Assembly (NCBI GenBank): GCA_035624455.1
Contig: DASPRM010000024.1
Coordinates: 1-34,719 of the forward strand
From: Terriglobales bacterium
GTDB lineage: Bacteria > Acidobacteriota > Terriglobia > Terriglobales > Acidobacteriaceae
Direction: 5' to 3'
Length of the DNA: 34,719 bases
The notes beneath the pieces are model-generated. The model was given only the letters and a program-made list of their open reading frames with translations, did no database searches and was not told the DNA's origin. Shown here piece by piece: positions 1 through 7,143 of this stretch. The position numbers and the translations under genes were made by a program. Each line of letters opens with the position of its first letter. Within the stretch, counting starts at the first letter, position 1.

Positions 1-1361
1 AGACTGTCAGTGCTGATCAGTACCGTGCTCGTCGAGCTCTTGCTGTTGTCATCAGTGACGGTCAGTTGTAACGCATACGTGGCGTCACCCTGATCCGCCT
101 GGAATGTTGGATTCCCCGCATTCGGATTGGAGAGCGCCGCCTGGCTTCCGCTGGGCAGGGAAGTGAAACTCCAGGCATACTTGAGCGGGTCACCAGAAGA
201 GCCGCTGGCTGAGCTGGTGCTGACGCTGGCAGTTGCCGAGCCATTCTCGCCGCTCACGGCAACAAAGTGAGAGCCACTGGCGTCGAGTTGGACCGTGCTG
301 CCCGATGCCACGTGCTGGTTCAGGCCTGCATTGGCCAGGGGCGGAACTGAGCCGACATTCGGTGATGTTGCAGCGCTGATCGTGACAGCAGCCGTCGAGT
401 TGTTTCCTTTTCCGTCGTTAACGGTCAGCTGCCACGCATAATCGCCGTCCACGTCGGGAACAAATGTTGGCGTCACACTGGAAGCATTGCTAGGTGCTGC
501 TGTGCTGCCTGATGGTTTGGAGGCCAGTACCCAGTTGTACGTGAGCGTATTGCCAGAAACGTCAGTCGAACCACTGCCATCCAGTTGCACGGTGCTCTTG
601 GTTACAACCACCTGATCGGGTCCTGCATTCGCGAGCGGCGGCGCTAGTGTCGTGCTGACGAGGACCGCGGCAGAGGTGCTCTTGCTCGATGCGCTATCGG
701 TGACGGTCAACTTAATAAGGTAGTCGCCCGTTTTGTCGGCAGTGAAACTGGGATTCACGGCATTGGCGCTGGAGAATGCAGCCCCGCTACCCGAAGGCGT
801 GGAGAGAAAAGTCCAGGCGTATACGAGCGGGCCGCCGGTGGGATTGGTCGAGCCGCTGCCATCCAGATGCACGGTGGCTCCCACCGCCACCTGCTGATTC
901 GGTCCGGCATTCGCCGCAGGCAGTCCGGGATTTGTAACGAAGAAGGTTGCTGCCGAGTTGTGTCCGCCGGTTGCGACAACGATGAAGCGTGGTCCCGGTG
1001 CTGCGTTGGCGCTGATCGCCACCTGCGCAGTGGCACTGCTCGGACTATTCACAGTGACGTTGGTGAAGGCTGCGTCTGCGCCGCTGGCTACCGTAGTCCC
1101 TGGCCCAAAGCTCGCCGTGGTTTGGCCCTGTATGAAGTTCGTAAGATTGCCGGTGATTGTAACGGTGACGGTGGCGCCGGCCGCGCCGGAATTGGGACTC
1201 AACGTGACGCTGGCTGCGGGATCCTGGTGATTATCTTGACTTCCACCATTACCACCGCCCCCGCCCTGCTGTTGAGAACTGGAGGAGCCGCAACCTACGA
1301 GTACCGAAATACAAATAATTAAGACAAGAGCCGAAATTCCCCGAACCCAACATTTCGTCAT
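1..1361 (-). CDS. PKD-domain lipoprotein, N-terminal part (cut by window edge)
   Basis: The frame is open from an ATG at 1361 to the left edge, giving 453 codons without a stop, so the C-terminus lies outside the window. The first ~24 residues form a lipoprotein signal (a hydrophobic stretch ending in lipobox LVGC, then GSSSS), so export and lipid anchoring are predicted. A Gly/Gln/Asn-rich linker follows, then a ~90-residue IPT/TIG-like beta domain starting near ASVTLSPNSGAAGATV. After it come at least three PKD-type Ig-like domains, each opening with ANAGPNQ or a variant, then VxLDGSGST, a central YxW, and LTVTD near the end. A GAGG stretch lies about 11 bases upstream of the ATG. PKD domains usually mediate surface binding or spacing; no catalytic domain is visible in this part. 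The PKD units closely resemble those at the start of the giant protein at 7144-15228. Confidence 0.85.
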   Translation of the reverse strand, partial: MTKCWVRGISALVLIICISVLVGCGSSSSQQQGGGGGNGGSQDNHQDPAASVTLSPNSGAAGATVTVTITGNLTNFIQGQTTASFGPGTTVASGADAAFTNVTVNSPSSATAQVAISANAAPGPRFIVVATGGHNSAATFFVTNPGLPAANAGPNQQVAVGATVHLDGSGSTNPTGGPLVYAWTFLSTPSGSGAAFSSANAVNPSFTADKTGDYLIKLTVTDSASSKSTSAAVLVSTTLAPPLANAGPDQVVVTKSTVQLDGSGSTDVSGNTLTYNWVLASKPSGSTAAPSNASSVTPTFVPDVDGDYAWQLTVNDGKGNNSTAAVTISAATSPNVGSVPPLANAGLNQHVASGSTVQLDASGSHFVAVSGENGSATASVSTSSASGSSGDPLKYAWSFTSLPSGSQAALSNPNAGNPTFQADQGDATYALQLTVTDDNSKSSTSTVLISTDS

Positions 1362-1838
1362 AGACCGGCACCTCAGCGCCCGAGGCGGTGGCACGCCTGT
1401 AAAATCCAAATTCAGTACTAAAAGAAGCCCTGGGAGAATTAGGGGCCCGGAACCCGACAGCGCAGTCACGCTCCGTTACGCTCGACTTACGCTGGTCCCT
1501 GCGCTTGATTGTTTGCGACCCTGCTTTGACGCGCGCGCGCTAACGCATCAATCGCAGAAAAAACTTGAAACCAGAACCTGCCCGTGGCTCATACAGCAAT
1601 TCCGCGGCCAAAAGAGTGTTTTGAAAAATAAGGGGATTAGCCCAACTGTAGTAGTACACAAATGCAAGTAGCTGCACATGCAATGGAAACCTCAGTCAAC
1701 TGTTTAAGGATTTTCAGCAGCAACGGCGGCAGCCAATGCGAAACGCGGAGTGCTTTCGCCGAGATTAGATCTCAACGTCACGCCGCGAAGACACTAATAC
1801 CGTCTGCGCCAGAACGTGCTTTAAGCGCGAGGAGAATG
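1362..1838. other. Intergenic region between two minus-strand genes
   Basis: I see no convincing gene in these 477 bases. The part next to 1361 should carry the promoter and leader of the PKD lipoprotein. Visible small elements are GATTAGCCCAA at 1635-1645, which resembles motifs at 2867 and 2894; a short alternating CG run near 1531-1541; and a small inverted repeat GAGAT-tag-ATCTC at 1761-1773. No hairpin followed by a T-run was seen downstream of the STN gene. Confidence 0.5.
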
Positions 1839-2771
1839 TCAGTGCTGAACCGGCAGTGCCTGATCCCAGAGCGTTGTTGGCACTGTCGCCGGTCGTGGTG
1901 TTGGCGCCGGTGGAGGTCCGGCGTTCTGAATCAATTGCATTATGTTCGGCGGATACAGAGTCCAGATCTCCGGCGGAATTCCGCGCGGCAGTGCCGGATA
2001 ACCGCCCGGGGGCGGCGAAACGGCGACTGGTTGCGTGTTTTGCGAATTCCGCGCATTTTGCAGCGGAGGTATGTTCTCCGGTGTCAAATTCGGCGTCGAA
2101 AGCCCGGTGTTCTGCTGCAGTAGTTGTGGATACAAATTCCACATCTCGGAGGGAATTCCCGGCGGCAGCGCGGGACGATTGGTCGGAATTGCGTCCGCAG
2201 TCGTACTTGGCCGGTTGCGTTCATCAACGCGCGAAGCAATGTTCTCGCCCACCGAATTTCGACCCGACTTTTCCACAGCCTTGGCAGCAAGGTGATCCGC
2301 AGTCTCTAATCTCGCCATTTCTGCGGTGTTGAGCTTCTTCGTCAGAACAATGCGATTGATTTTTTCGGGGCTCTCTGCCGAGGTGGTGATCAACAAATTA
2401 AATGGAGTGCCGTATACCAAATCTCCAAGAATCGTGTGGACACTTCCCGGACCGAGATGAGTTGCTAGGCGAATCGAATCGTCGATCGCTGCTCCTTCGA
2501 TGCTTGCCCCGGTCTGCACACGAATGGCGTCGAAGATTTCTCGCAAGGTCGAATTCTCTGACGAGATCGTCAGCTGGCCATTCTGATAAACAACCTGGGG
2601 TGGCGCCGTGTGTATGCTCGGAGCTGCAGCCGCTGTGTTGGCATTTGTGGTCGCACTGATTTGATTGACTGCCGGAGCGGCCTGATCCTGTGCTGGCGCA
2701 GCCAAAGCGAGGTAGGAAAGCAGCGCGGAAGCGACCACAGAGATTACGGTCCCACGCGTGAAGCCTTGCAT
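1839..2771 (-). CDS. Secreted STN (secretin/TonB short N-terminal)-like domain protein with proline-rich repeat tail
   Basis: The frame extends upstream to 3005, but I place the start at the ATG at 2771. There a GAGG lies 5 bases upstream and the product (310 aa) begins with a good Sec signal peptide, MQGFTRGTVISVVASALLSY, with cleavage near ALAAPAQ. Residues ~59-146 read like an STN domain: QLTISSENSTLREIFDAI, then a short beta/alpha unit and a FNLLI strand, as found at the N-terminus of secretins and TonB receptors. No secretin pore or TonB barrel follows. Instead there is a low-complexity Pro/Asn tail with two copies of PALPxGIPxExWxLYP (residues ~200-215 and ~259-274). A periplasmic interaction role is plausible but unproven. 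It is divergent from the LuxR-type gene at 3054. Confidence 0.75.
   Translation of the reverse strand: MQGFTRGTVISVVASALLSYLALAAPAQDQAAPAVNQISATTNANTAAAAPSIHTAPPQVVYQNGQLTISSENSTLREIFDAIRVQTGASIEGAAIDDSIRLATHLGPGSVHTILGDLVYGTPFNLLITTSAESPEKINRIVLTKKLNTAEMARLETADHLAAKAVEKSGRNSVGENIASRVDERNRPSTTADAIPTNRPALPPGIPSEMWNLYPQLLQQNTGLSTPNLTPENIPPLQNARNSQNTQPVAVSPPPGGYPALPRGIPPEIWTLYPPNIMQLIQNAGPPPAPTPRPATVPTTLWDQALPVQH
1950..2174 (-). repeat. Two copies of a PALPxGIPxExWxLYP peptide motif
   Basis: Within the tail of the STN-like protein, PALPPGIPSEMWNLYP (about 2127-2174) and PALPRGIPPEIWTLYP (about 1950-1997) match at 12 of 16 positions. The 43-residue spacer between them is Asn/Pro-rich. This conservation inside a low-complexity tail suggests a short functional motif, perhaps a partner-docking site. 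That role is inference. Confidence 0.7.
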
Positions 2772-3053
2772 GAAGCCCTCACAGATTTTTGTCGGACGCG
2801 CGGAACAACGCCAGCGCGCGCTTGGGAGTTCACAGCCAGCACTCCCACGTAGCAAGTGAACCACCTGATTAGTCCAAATGCAATCGCCTAATGGCTTAGT
2901 CCAATGGGGTAGTTCAGATAGGCTTATCCATCTTTCCTCACAGTGGGTGAGGTCAAATCCTTGACGCGAGGTAAATCCTAGACTACTAATTCCACACGAC
3001 TTCAATTCATCGGCCAGCTTCGGGTTAGCAGTAGAAGCCGAAAGGAGGGTCGC
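2772..3053. promoter_or_regulatory. Divergent promoter region with repeated TTAGTCCAA motifs
   Basis: This 282-base gap separates the STN gene (-) and the LuxR-type gene (+). It contains GATTAGTCCAA (2867-2877), GCTTAGTCCAA (2894-2904, starting 27 bases later), a degenerate GGCTTATCCA (2921-2930) and GGGTTAG (3022-3028). TAATGGCTTAGTC (2889-2901) recurs with one mismatch at 4040-4052, upstream of the secreted Cys-rich gene. Binding by the adjacent LuxR-type regulator is inference. AGGAGG at 3043-3048 serves the gene at 3054. Confidence 0.45.
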
Positions 3054-3599
3054 ATGTCGAGTTCAGCTGTGGGCTTGATACTGCTGGACTCCGCCTTGAA
3101 CCCGATCACCTCGAACCAGGAGGCTCTGCGCATCCTTGCATTTCCCACCAACCCTGAAAGCATTGACCGGATCGACCTGTTTCTGCGCGACAAGGTGCAG
3201 GCCAACTTGATACAAGCGCGCAAGGCACCCACTGACCCAACCTTTGTAGCGCAGTTTGGATCTGGAAACCGTCGTTACTTTTGCACCGCATTCTCGGTTG
3301 AGGCTCATCTTAGCGGACCGTCTAACCCCGCTGTGGTCCTGCTGCTGGAGCGAAACGCGCAGCCCTTTCTGGACATGTCGCGATTGGCGGCACGCTTTCA
3401 TCTCACACCCCGGGAACGTGAGACGGTGGAATACTTGCTACAGGGCTTGCCCACAAAGACCATCGCCCGGCGTATGAAAGTCAGCCCCAGCACGGTAAAT
3501 GCGTTCCTGCGAATGGTCATGGTGAAAGTGGGCGCCACCAGCCGCTCCGGCGTGATCGGGAAGTTCGTGCATCCGAATCCGAAAATACCTAACAATTAA
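3054..3599 (+). CDS. LuxR/NarL-type HTH regulator with PAS-like N-terminus
   Basis: This 181-aa protein starts at an ATG placed 5 bases after a perfect AGGAGG. Residues ~1-105 resemble a small PAS-like sensor fold (GLILLDSALNPITSNQEAL at the start, VVLLLERN at the end). Residues ~115-170 form a GerE/LuxR helix-turn-helix: LTPRERETVEYLLQGLPTKT, then IARRMKVSPSTVNAFLR as recognition helix region. There is no CheY receiver, so it is not a classical response regulator; it probably senses a ligand or partner through the N-terminal domain. The next gene, a PilZ protein, follows after 17 bases and is probably co-transcribed. Autoregulation through the upstream repeats is possible. Family assignment is firm; targets are unknown. 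Confidence 0.88.
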   Translation: MSSSAVGLILLDSALNPITSNQEALRILAFPTNPESIDRIDLFLRDKVQANLIQARKAPTDPTFVAQFGSGNRRYFCTAFSVEAHLSGPSNPAVVLLLERNAQPFLDMSRLAARFHLTPRERETVEYLLQGLPTKTIARRMKVSPSTVNAFLRMVMVKVGATSRSGVIGKFVHPNPKIPNN

Positions 3600-3616
3600 A
3601 CTAGCCCATTTGCAGA

Positions 3617-3961
3617 ATGGACCGCGGCGTCCCTGGGGCGGATCATAAGTCGATGCCCCGCACCGATTTGGAGAGACGGCAGTTCACCCGATACCCCCAC
3701 GTGCTGGACGTACAGGCGCGGGAAGTGTCTCCCTTGCTGAATGCCAAAATGGTACACACGGTTCAGGGCAGAATTCAGAACGTCAGCCGCGGTGGACTCT
3801 GCATTCTGAGCAGTGAACCCATAGGGAGCCCCCTGGTGCTGTGCGAGATCGTGCTGCCGGAAATGCCGGTGTCTATTCCCGCCTTATTGAATGTCCGTTG
3901 GTCGGAGAAACGGGAGGTTGCGCAAGATAGCTACCTTTCGGGCCTGCAGTTTGTCTTCTGA
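3617..3961 (+). CDS. PilZ domain protein (predicted c-di-GMP receptor)
   Basis: This 114-aa protein is essentially one PilZ domain. The arginine motif RRQFTRY (RxxxR) lies near residues 20-26. The second motif, NVSRGG, matches D/NxSxxG, and the domain closes with a typical final strand SGLQFVF. Both c-di-GMP-contact motifs are present, so nucleotide binding is likely. Neither candidate start (3617, or an in-frame ATG at 3653 giving 102 aa) has a good ribosome-binding site, so the exact start is uncertain; both retain the whole domain. It lies 17 bases downstream of the LuxR-type gene, suggesting a two-gene operon linking transcription and c-di-GMP signalling. Stand-alone PilZ proteins usually act by protein-protein contacts; the partner is not evident. 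Confidence 0.87.
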   Translation: MDRGVPGADHKSMPRTDLERRQFTRYPHVLDVQAREVSPLLNAKMVHTVQGRIQNVSRGGLCILSSEPIGSPLVLCEIVLPEMPVSIPALLNVRWSEKREVAQDSYLSGLQFVF

Positions 3962-4191
3962 TTCCCGCCGTTACCCCTCAGCGAATTTCTGACTAACCCA
4001 ATTGATTAGCTGCTCGGGTTAATTATGCGGGTTAGACCGTAATGGCTAAGTCATAGAGCTTGGTTCAATCGAGGTAACGGCGACGGCTAGGACAATTGGG
4101 GAATTGTCAGCGCCGGAATGCGGGTGCACTCTCTCACCCGAGCTGTTGTTCCCCCAACCGCATGGCCACAACATCAAGGAGGATCCTCAGT
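3962..4191 (+). promoter_or_regulatory. Promoter/leader region of the Cys-rich gene with TTAG-type repeats
   Basis: The 230 bases contain CTAACCC (3993-3999), GATTAG (4004-4009), GGGTTAA (4016-4022) and GGGTTAG (4029-4035). The first and last form a widely spaced inverted repeat. TAATGGCTAAGTC at 4040-4052 matches 12 of 13 positions of 2889-2901 in the neighbouring regulator's own promoter region. I infer common regulation of the STN, LuxR-type and Cys-rich genes. AAGGAGG just before 4192 sets the start of the next gene. Confidence 0.4.
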
Positions 4192-4788
4192 ATGAAGAAA
4201 GTCATTTCGTCCGTGGCCCTGGTGCTCATCATCGTTGGCCTGGCGTCGTTCGCATCGGCGCAAGGCATCAGTGATGTGTACTGGGTCAACTACTACTCCC
4301 ATCGGTATCCCAGCTACTCGGCCTTGGATCAGACCGTCCGGGTTATCAACCCTGGCGAGCAGGGCACCCCGATCAGTGCCGGACATGGCACCGTTTGCGC
4401 CGACATTTATGTGTTCGACAGCAATCAGGAAATGTCCGAGTGCTGCTCTTGCCCGATTACGGCCAATGGGCTGCTGATTCTTTCCGTAAACAACGACCTG
4501 ACGAGCAATCCGCTGACCGGCTGGCCGCCTGCCACCGATGGCGTGATCAAGATCGTCTCGGACAACCGTTCGAATTGCGATCCCACCAGCCCGGTTCCGA
4601 CACCTGATCTCCGCGCGTGGGCGACCCACCTGCAGGAGCCAGGGAATGGCTATTCGGTAACCACCGAAGAAGAATTCGCTCCCGCTGCTCTGCAGCAGGA
4701 CGAACTTTCCTTCCTGGGCCAGGCTTGCTCGTTTGTGCTGTTCCTGGGTAGCGGCAAGGGTTCTTGCAGCTGCGGTAACGTTAGCTAG
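4192..4788 (+). CDS. Secreted Cys-rich hypothetical protein
   Basis: The frame is open from 4096, but the start at 4192 is supported by AAGGAGG upstream and a clear signal peptide MKKVISSVALVLIIVGLASF, cleaved near ASAQG. This leaves a mature protein of ~174 residues. That region has eight cysteines, including a CCSC cluster (ECCSCPITANGLL) and CSC near the C-terminus, so multiple disulfides are likely after export. The remainder is polar with no motif I recognise. I cannot assign a function. A strong terminator follows directly, so this is probably a monocistronic, well-expressed gene. The next gene downstream is a DsbA-like oxidoreductase, which could help fold it (inference). Confidence 0.8.
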   Translation: MKKVISSVALVLIIVGLASFASAQGISDVYWVNYYSHRYPSYSALDQTVRVINPGEQGTPISAGHGTVCADIYVFDSNQEMSECCSCPITANGLLILSVNNDLTSNPLTGWPPATDGVIKIVSDNRSNCDPTSPVPTPDLRAWATHLQEPGNGYSVTTEEEFAPAALQQDELSFLGQACSFVLFLGSGKGSCSCGNVS

Positions 4789-4820
4789 TTAGGGCTCAGA
4801 TCGAAACCAGATGCTCCTTC

Positions 4821-4856
4821 GTGCCAAGCGGCGAACCTGCCGCTTGGCACATTTTC
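4821..4856 (+). terminator. Rho-independent terminator after the Cys-rich gene
   Basis: A perfect 12-bp stem (GTGCCAAGCGGC at 4821-4832, GCCGCTTGGCAC at 4839-4850) encloses a 6-base loop and is followed by ATTTTC. It lies 33 bases after the stop at 4788. Confidence 0.85.
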
Positions 4857-5047
4857 GACTGGCAACAGGTGGTATCCGATTGCAAGAATGTAGCAAAAGA
4901 TTGCACAGGGTCAGAGCCGGCGTTCTTTCGCTGGTTGAAGTTTTCGTAGTAACACCAAGCAGTAACGCTTCCTTCCCTGGCTTGGAAAATTGGCACTTAA
5001 TCTGCTGCTGCCACAATACATCGCTACTTAAAAGGGAGTGTGCCTAA

Positions 5048-6082
5048 ATGCAGTTCATGCGGAGCTTGCTTCATGGAGTTCTGGTTTCAACCTGTCTGCT
5101 GCCGCTTAGTGGCCTTGCCACTGCCCAGGATGCATCCGAGGTTGTTTCAGAGGTGAATGGCGTAAAAATCACCCGGGGTGAACTGGAACAGAAGGAAGCC
5201 AATAGGCTGCTGCAGGTTCGATATCAAACCTATCTAGCGGAATCGCAGGCGCTGGAAGACCTAATTGACCAGCACTTGCTCGAGATGCAGGCCGCTAAAG
5301 AGAAGATCACGGTCGATCAACTGCTCGATCGCGAAGTCAACAGTAAGGTCAAGAACCCAACCGAAGACCAGTTGCAGGTGTACTACGAGGGTCTGGGGAC
5401 CAAAGAACCTTACGAGTCAATGAAAGACAAGATTCTCGACCACATTCGTCAAATGCGTCTGGCCAAAGCCAAAACGGCCTACTTGCAGACCCTGCGTACC
5501 CAGGCCAGCATTGTTACGACCCTTGCTCCGCCGAAGGCCGACTTTGCTCTGGGCGATGCTCCACGCCAGGGGCCGGAGAGTGCTCCCGTCACCCTGGTGG
5601 AGTTTGCTGACTTCGAATGTCCCTACTGCGCCAAGGTCTATCCCCAGCTAAAGAAGCTGCGCGAGGAATTTGGGGACAAAGTGAGTATCGCTTTCAAGAA
5701 TTATCCCTTGCCGATGCATGCGCACGCTGAAAAGGCAGCAGAAGCCGCTCGCTGCGCTGGCGATCAGGGCAAGTACTGGGAGTATCACGACCTGCTGTTT
5801 ACGGAAAAACAACTGGAATTGCCCCAGCTAAAGAAATACGCAACCGAACTGGGACTCGACGCAAAGAGCTTTGACAAGTGTCTGGACTCGGGACAGCACG
5901 CCGCCGAAATACAAAAAGAAGTAGCCGAAGGGCGGCAGCTCGGCATTAATGCCACCCCGAGCTTCTTTATTAACGGCCACTTTTTTACCGGCGCCGCTGA
6001 CTACAACACCCTGCGCAGCATGGTGGCTCAGCAGCTTGCCAATGCCAAACCGGCTCCACGGCAGGTCTCGGAGAATAAGTAA
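5048..6082 (+). CDS. DsbA-like thiol:disulfide oxidoreductase with SurA-like N-terminal region
   Basis: This 344-aa protein begins with a signal peptide (cleavage near GLATAQ). Residues ~30-155 are helical and charged and resemble the N-terminal chaperone region of SurA/PpiC proteins (VVSEVNGVKITRGELEQKE), without a rotamase domain. Residues ~165-335 form a DsbA/thioredoxin_4 fold: VEFADFECPYCAKVYP places the CPYC active site at 191-194, and INATPSFFING carries the cis-Pro loop near the C-terminus. A periplasmic role in making or isomerising disulfides is well supported by the motifs. GGGAG lies ~9 bases upstream of the ATG. The Sel1 gene follows after 80 bases. The neighbouring Cys-rich secreted protein is a candidate substrate (inference). 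Confidence 0.87.
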   Translation: MQFMRSLLHGVLVSTCLLPLSGLATAQDASEVVSEVNGVKITRGELEQKEANRLLQVRYQTYLAESQALEDLIDQHLLEMQAAKEKITVDQLLDREVNSKVKNPTEDQLQVYYEGLGTKEPYESMKDKILDHIRQMRLAKAKTAYLQTLRTQASIVTTLAPPKADFALGDAPRQGPESAPVTLVEFADFECPYCAKVYPQLKKLREEFGDKVSIAFKNYPLPMHAHAEKAAEAARCAGDQGKYWEYHDLLFTEKQLELPQLKKYATELGLDAKSFDKCLDSGQHAAEIQKEVAEGRQLGINATPSFFINGHFFTGAADYNTLRSMVAQQLANAKPAPRQVSENK

Positions 6083-6162
6083 TAATGAAGGCTGCCCGGG
6101 TAGCTTGCGCCGATCCGCTTGGCCGGCGAACCGCAAATGAAGGCAAACAAGGAGGACAACCG

Positions 6163-6852
6163 ATGCGTCGGTGTTTAGTCGTAGGTGCGATGTTGGCTGT
6201 ACTTGGAAGTTCGATCGTAATGCTGGGTCAGGATCTGGCGACTCTGCAGAAACAGGCGCTGGCTGGAGATGTGGCCGCGCAGAACAAACTGGGTGAGATG
6301 TACAGCATTGGGACGGGGGTGACTCGCAGTTACACCGAAGCTGCCAAGTGGTTTCGCATGGCGGCAGACAAAGGCGACGCCGGAGCTCAATTCAAGCTGG
6401 GAATCATGTACGAAGGAGGCTTCGGGGTTACCAAGAGCGGTAAGGAAGCGATGAGCTGGTATGAGAAGGCAGCCGCCCAGAAGAACACAGAAGCAATGTG
6501 GAGACTGGCGACTGCCTACCAGAACGGCCGCGGGGTAGAGAAGAACCCTAAGGAAGCCGTGAAGTACTACCGAAAGGCTGCCGAGCAGGGTTACGCCAAG
6601 GCCCAGGTGCGGCTGGGAGATATTTATCGCGACGGACTGGATCCCATCCAGCACGATTACACCGAGGCCCTCAAGTGGTACAGGATGGCCGCAGATAAAG
6701 GAGATGCTGCTGGCCAATATGGGGTGGGCTTTATGTACCAGGAAGGAATGGGAGTTCCCGCAAGCACGGATGAAGCTGCCAAATGGTACGAATTGGCGGC
6801 CAAGCAAGGAAACGTGGACGCAGTAACGGCGCTCCACAATCTGAGACGTTAA
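6163..6852 (+). CDS. Secreted Sel1-repeat (TPR-like) protein
   Basis: The frame is open from 6085, but the start at 6163 is favoured because AAGGAGG sits just upstream and the product (229 aa) then begins with a signal peptide, MRRCLVVGAMLAVLGSSIVM, cleaved near MLGQ. Five consecutive 36-37-residue Sel1 units follow, each of the form GDAxAQxxLGxMYxxGxGV then EAxKWYRxAAxKG, plus a partial sixth unit at the C-terminus. Sel1 proteins form alpha-alpha solenoids used as scaffolds for protein-protein contacts. There is no catalytic motif. It lies 80 bases after the DsbA-like gene on the same strand and could be co-transcribed. The specific partner is unknown. Confidence 0.87.
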   Translation: MRRCLVVGAMLAVLGSSIVMLGQDLATLQKQALAGDVAAQNKLGEMYSIGTGVTRSYTEAAKWFRMAADKGDAGAQFKLGIMYEGGFGVTKSGKEAMSWYEKAAAQKNTEAMWRLATAYQNGRGVEKNPKEAVKYYRKAAEQGYAKAQVRLGDIYRDGLDPIQHDYTEALKWYRMAADKGDAAGQYGVGFMYQEGMGVPASTDEAAKWYELAAKQGNVDAVTALHNLRR

Positions 6853-7143
6853 ACCATCAACCTGCGCCACAGGAAGGATGGAAACAAACTAAGTTTTCAA
6901 AATCTCGTGTGAAGTTGTTGTGGGTGAGGCCCACGAGGATTTGACGGCCTGTGCGAGAGACCCGCTGCCGGCTTGCACAGCGAAAGTTGGTTGCAAACGC
7001 AGTATGGGCTCTGAGTTGGACCTGTGTCATCGCGGCGAGCGATGAACGCCAATCAGCCTTGGCTCGAGTCGACTCCCCGATGTCTCAGGCTAGCGATGCG
7101 CGCCTGGTGCTTGTCCGGCCAGCGCCGCAAGAGGCATTGACAT
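6853..7143 (+). other. Leader/promoter region upstream of the giant PKD/ASH gene
   Basis: These 291 bases carry no convincing gene. Two small perfect hairpins are visible: GTGGG-tgagg-CCCAC at 6920-6934 and TCATCGC-ggcga-GCGATGA at 7027-7045. Neither has a T-run, so neither looks like an intrinsic terminator. AAGAGG at 7129-7134 is the likely ribosome-binding site for 7144. A regulatory leader is possible but not demonstrated. Confidence 0.35.

Noticed and set aside
755-1322. Open frames on both strands within 755-1322
   Set aside because: The minus-strand frame running from 1361 to the edge gives a coherent lipoprotein with PKD domains; the others are shadows.
1531-1541. Alternating CG run as a Z-DNA or regulatory element
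   Set aside because: It is too short and isolated to support a claim in GC-rich DNA.
2772-3005. N-terminal extension of the STN protein to an ATG at 3005
   Set aside because: The added 78 residues are not protein-like, would bury the signal peptide, and cover the divergent promoter; the ATG at 2771 has a ribosome-binding site.
6940-7050. Possible c-di-GMP (GEMM) riboswitch in the leader of the giant gene
   Set aside because: Some GCAAACGCAG-like words occur, but the conserved order and paired helices of the class could not be traced.
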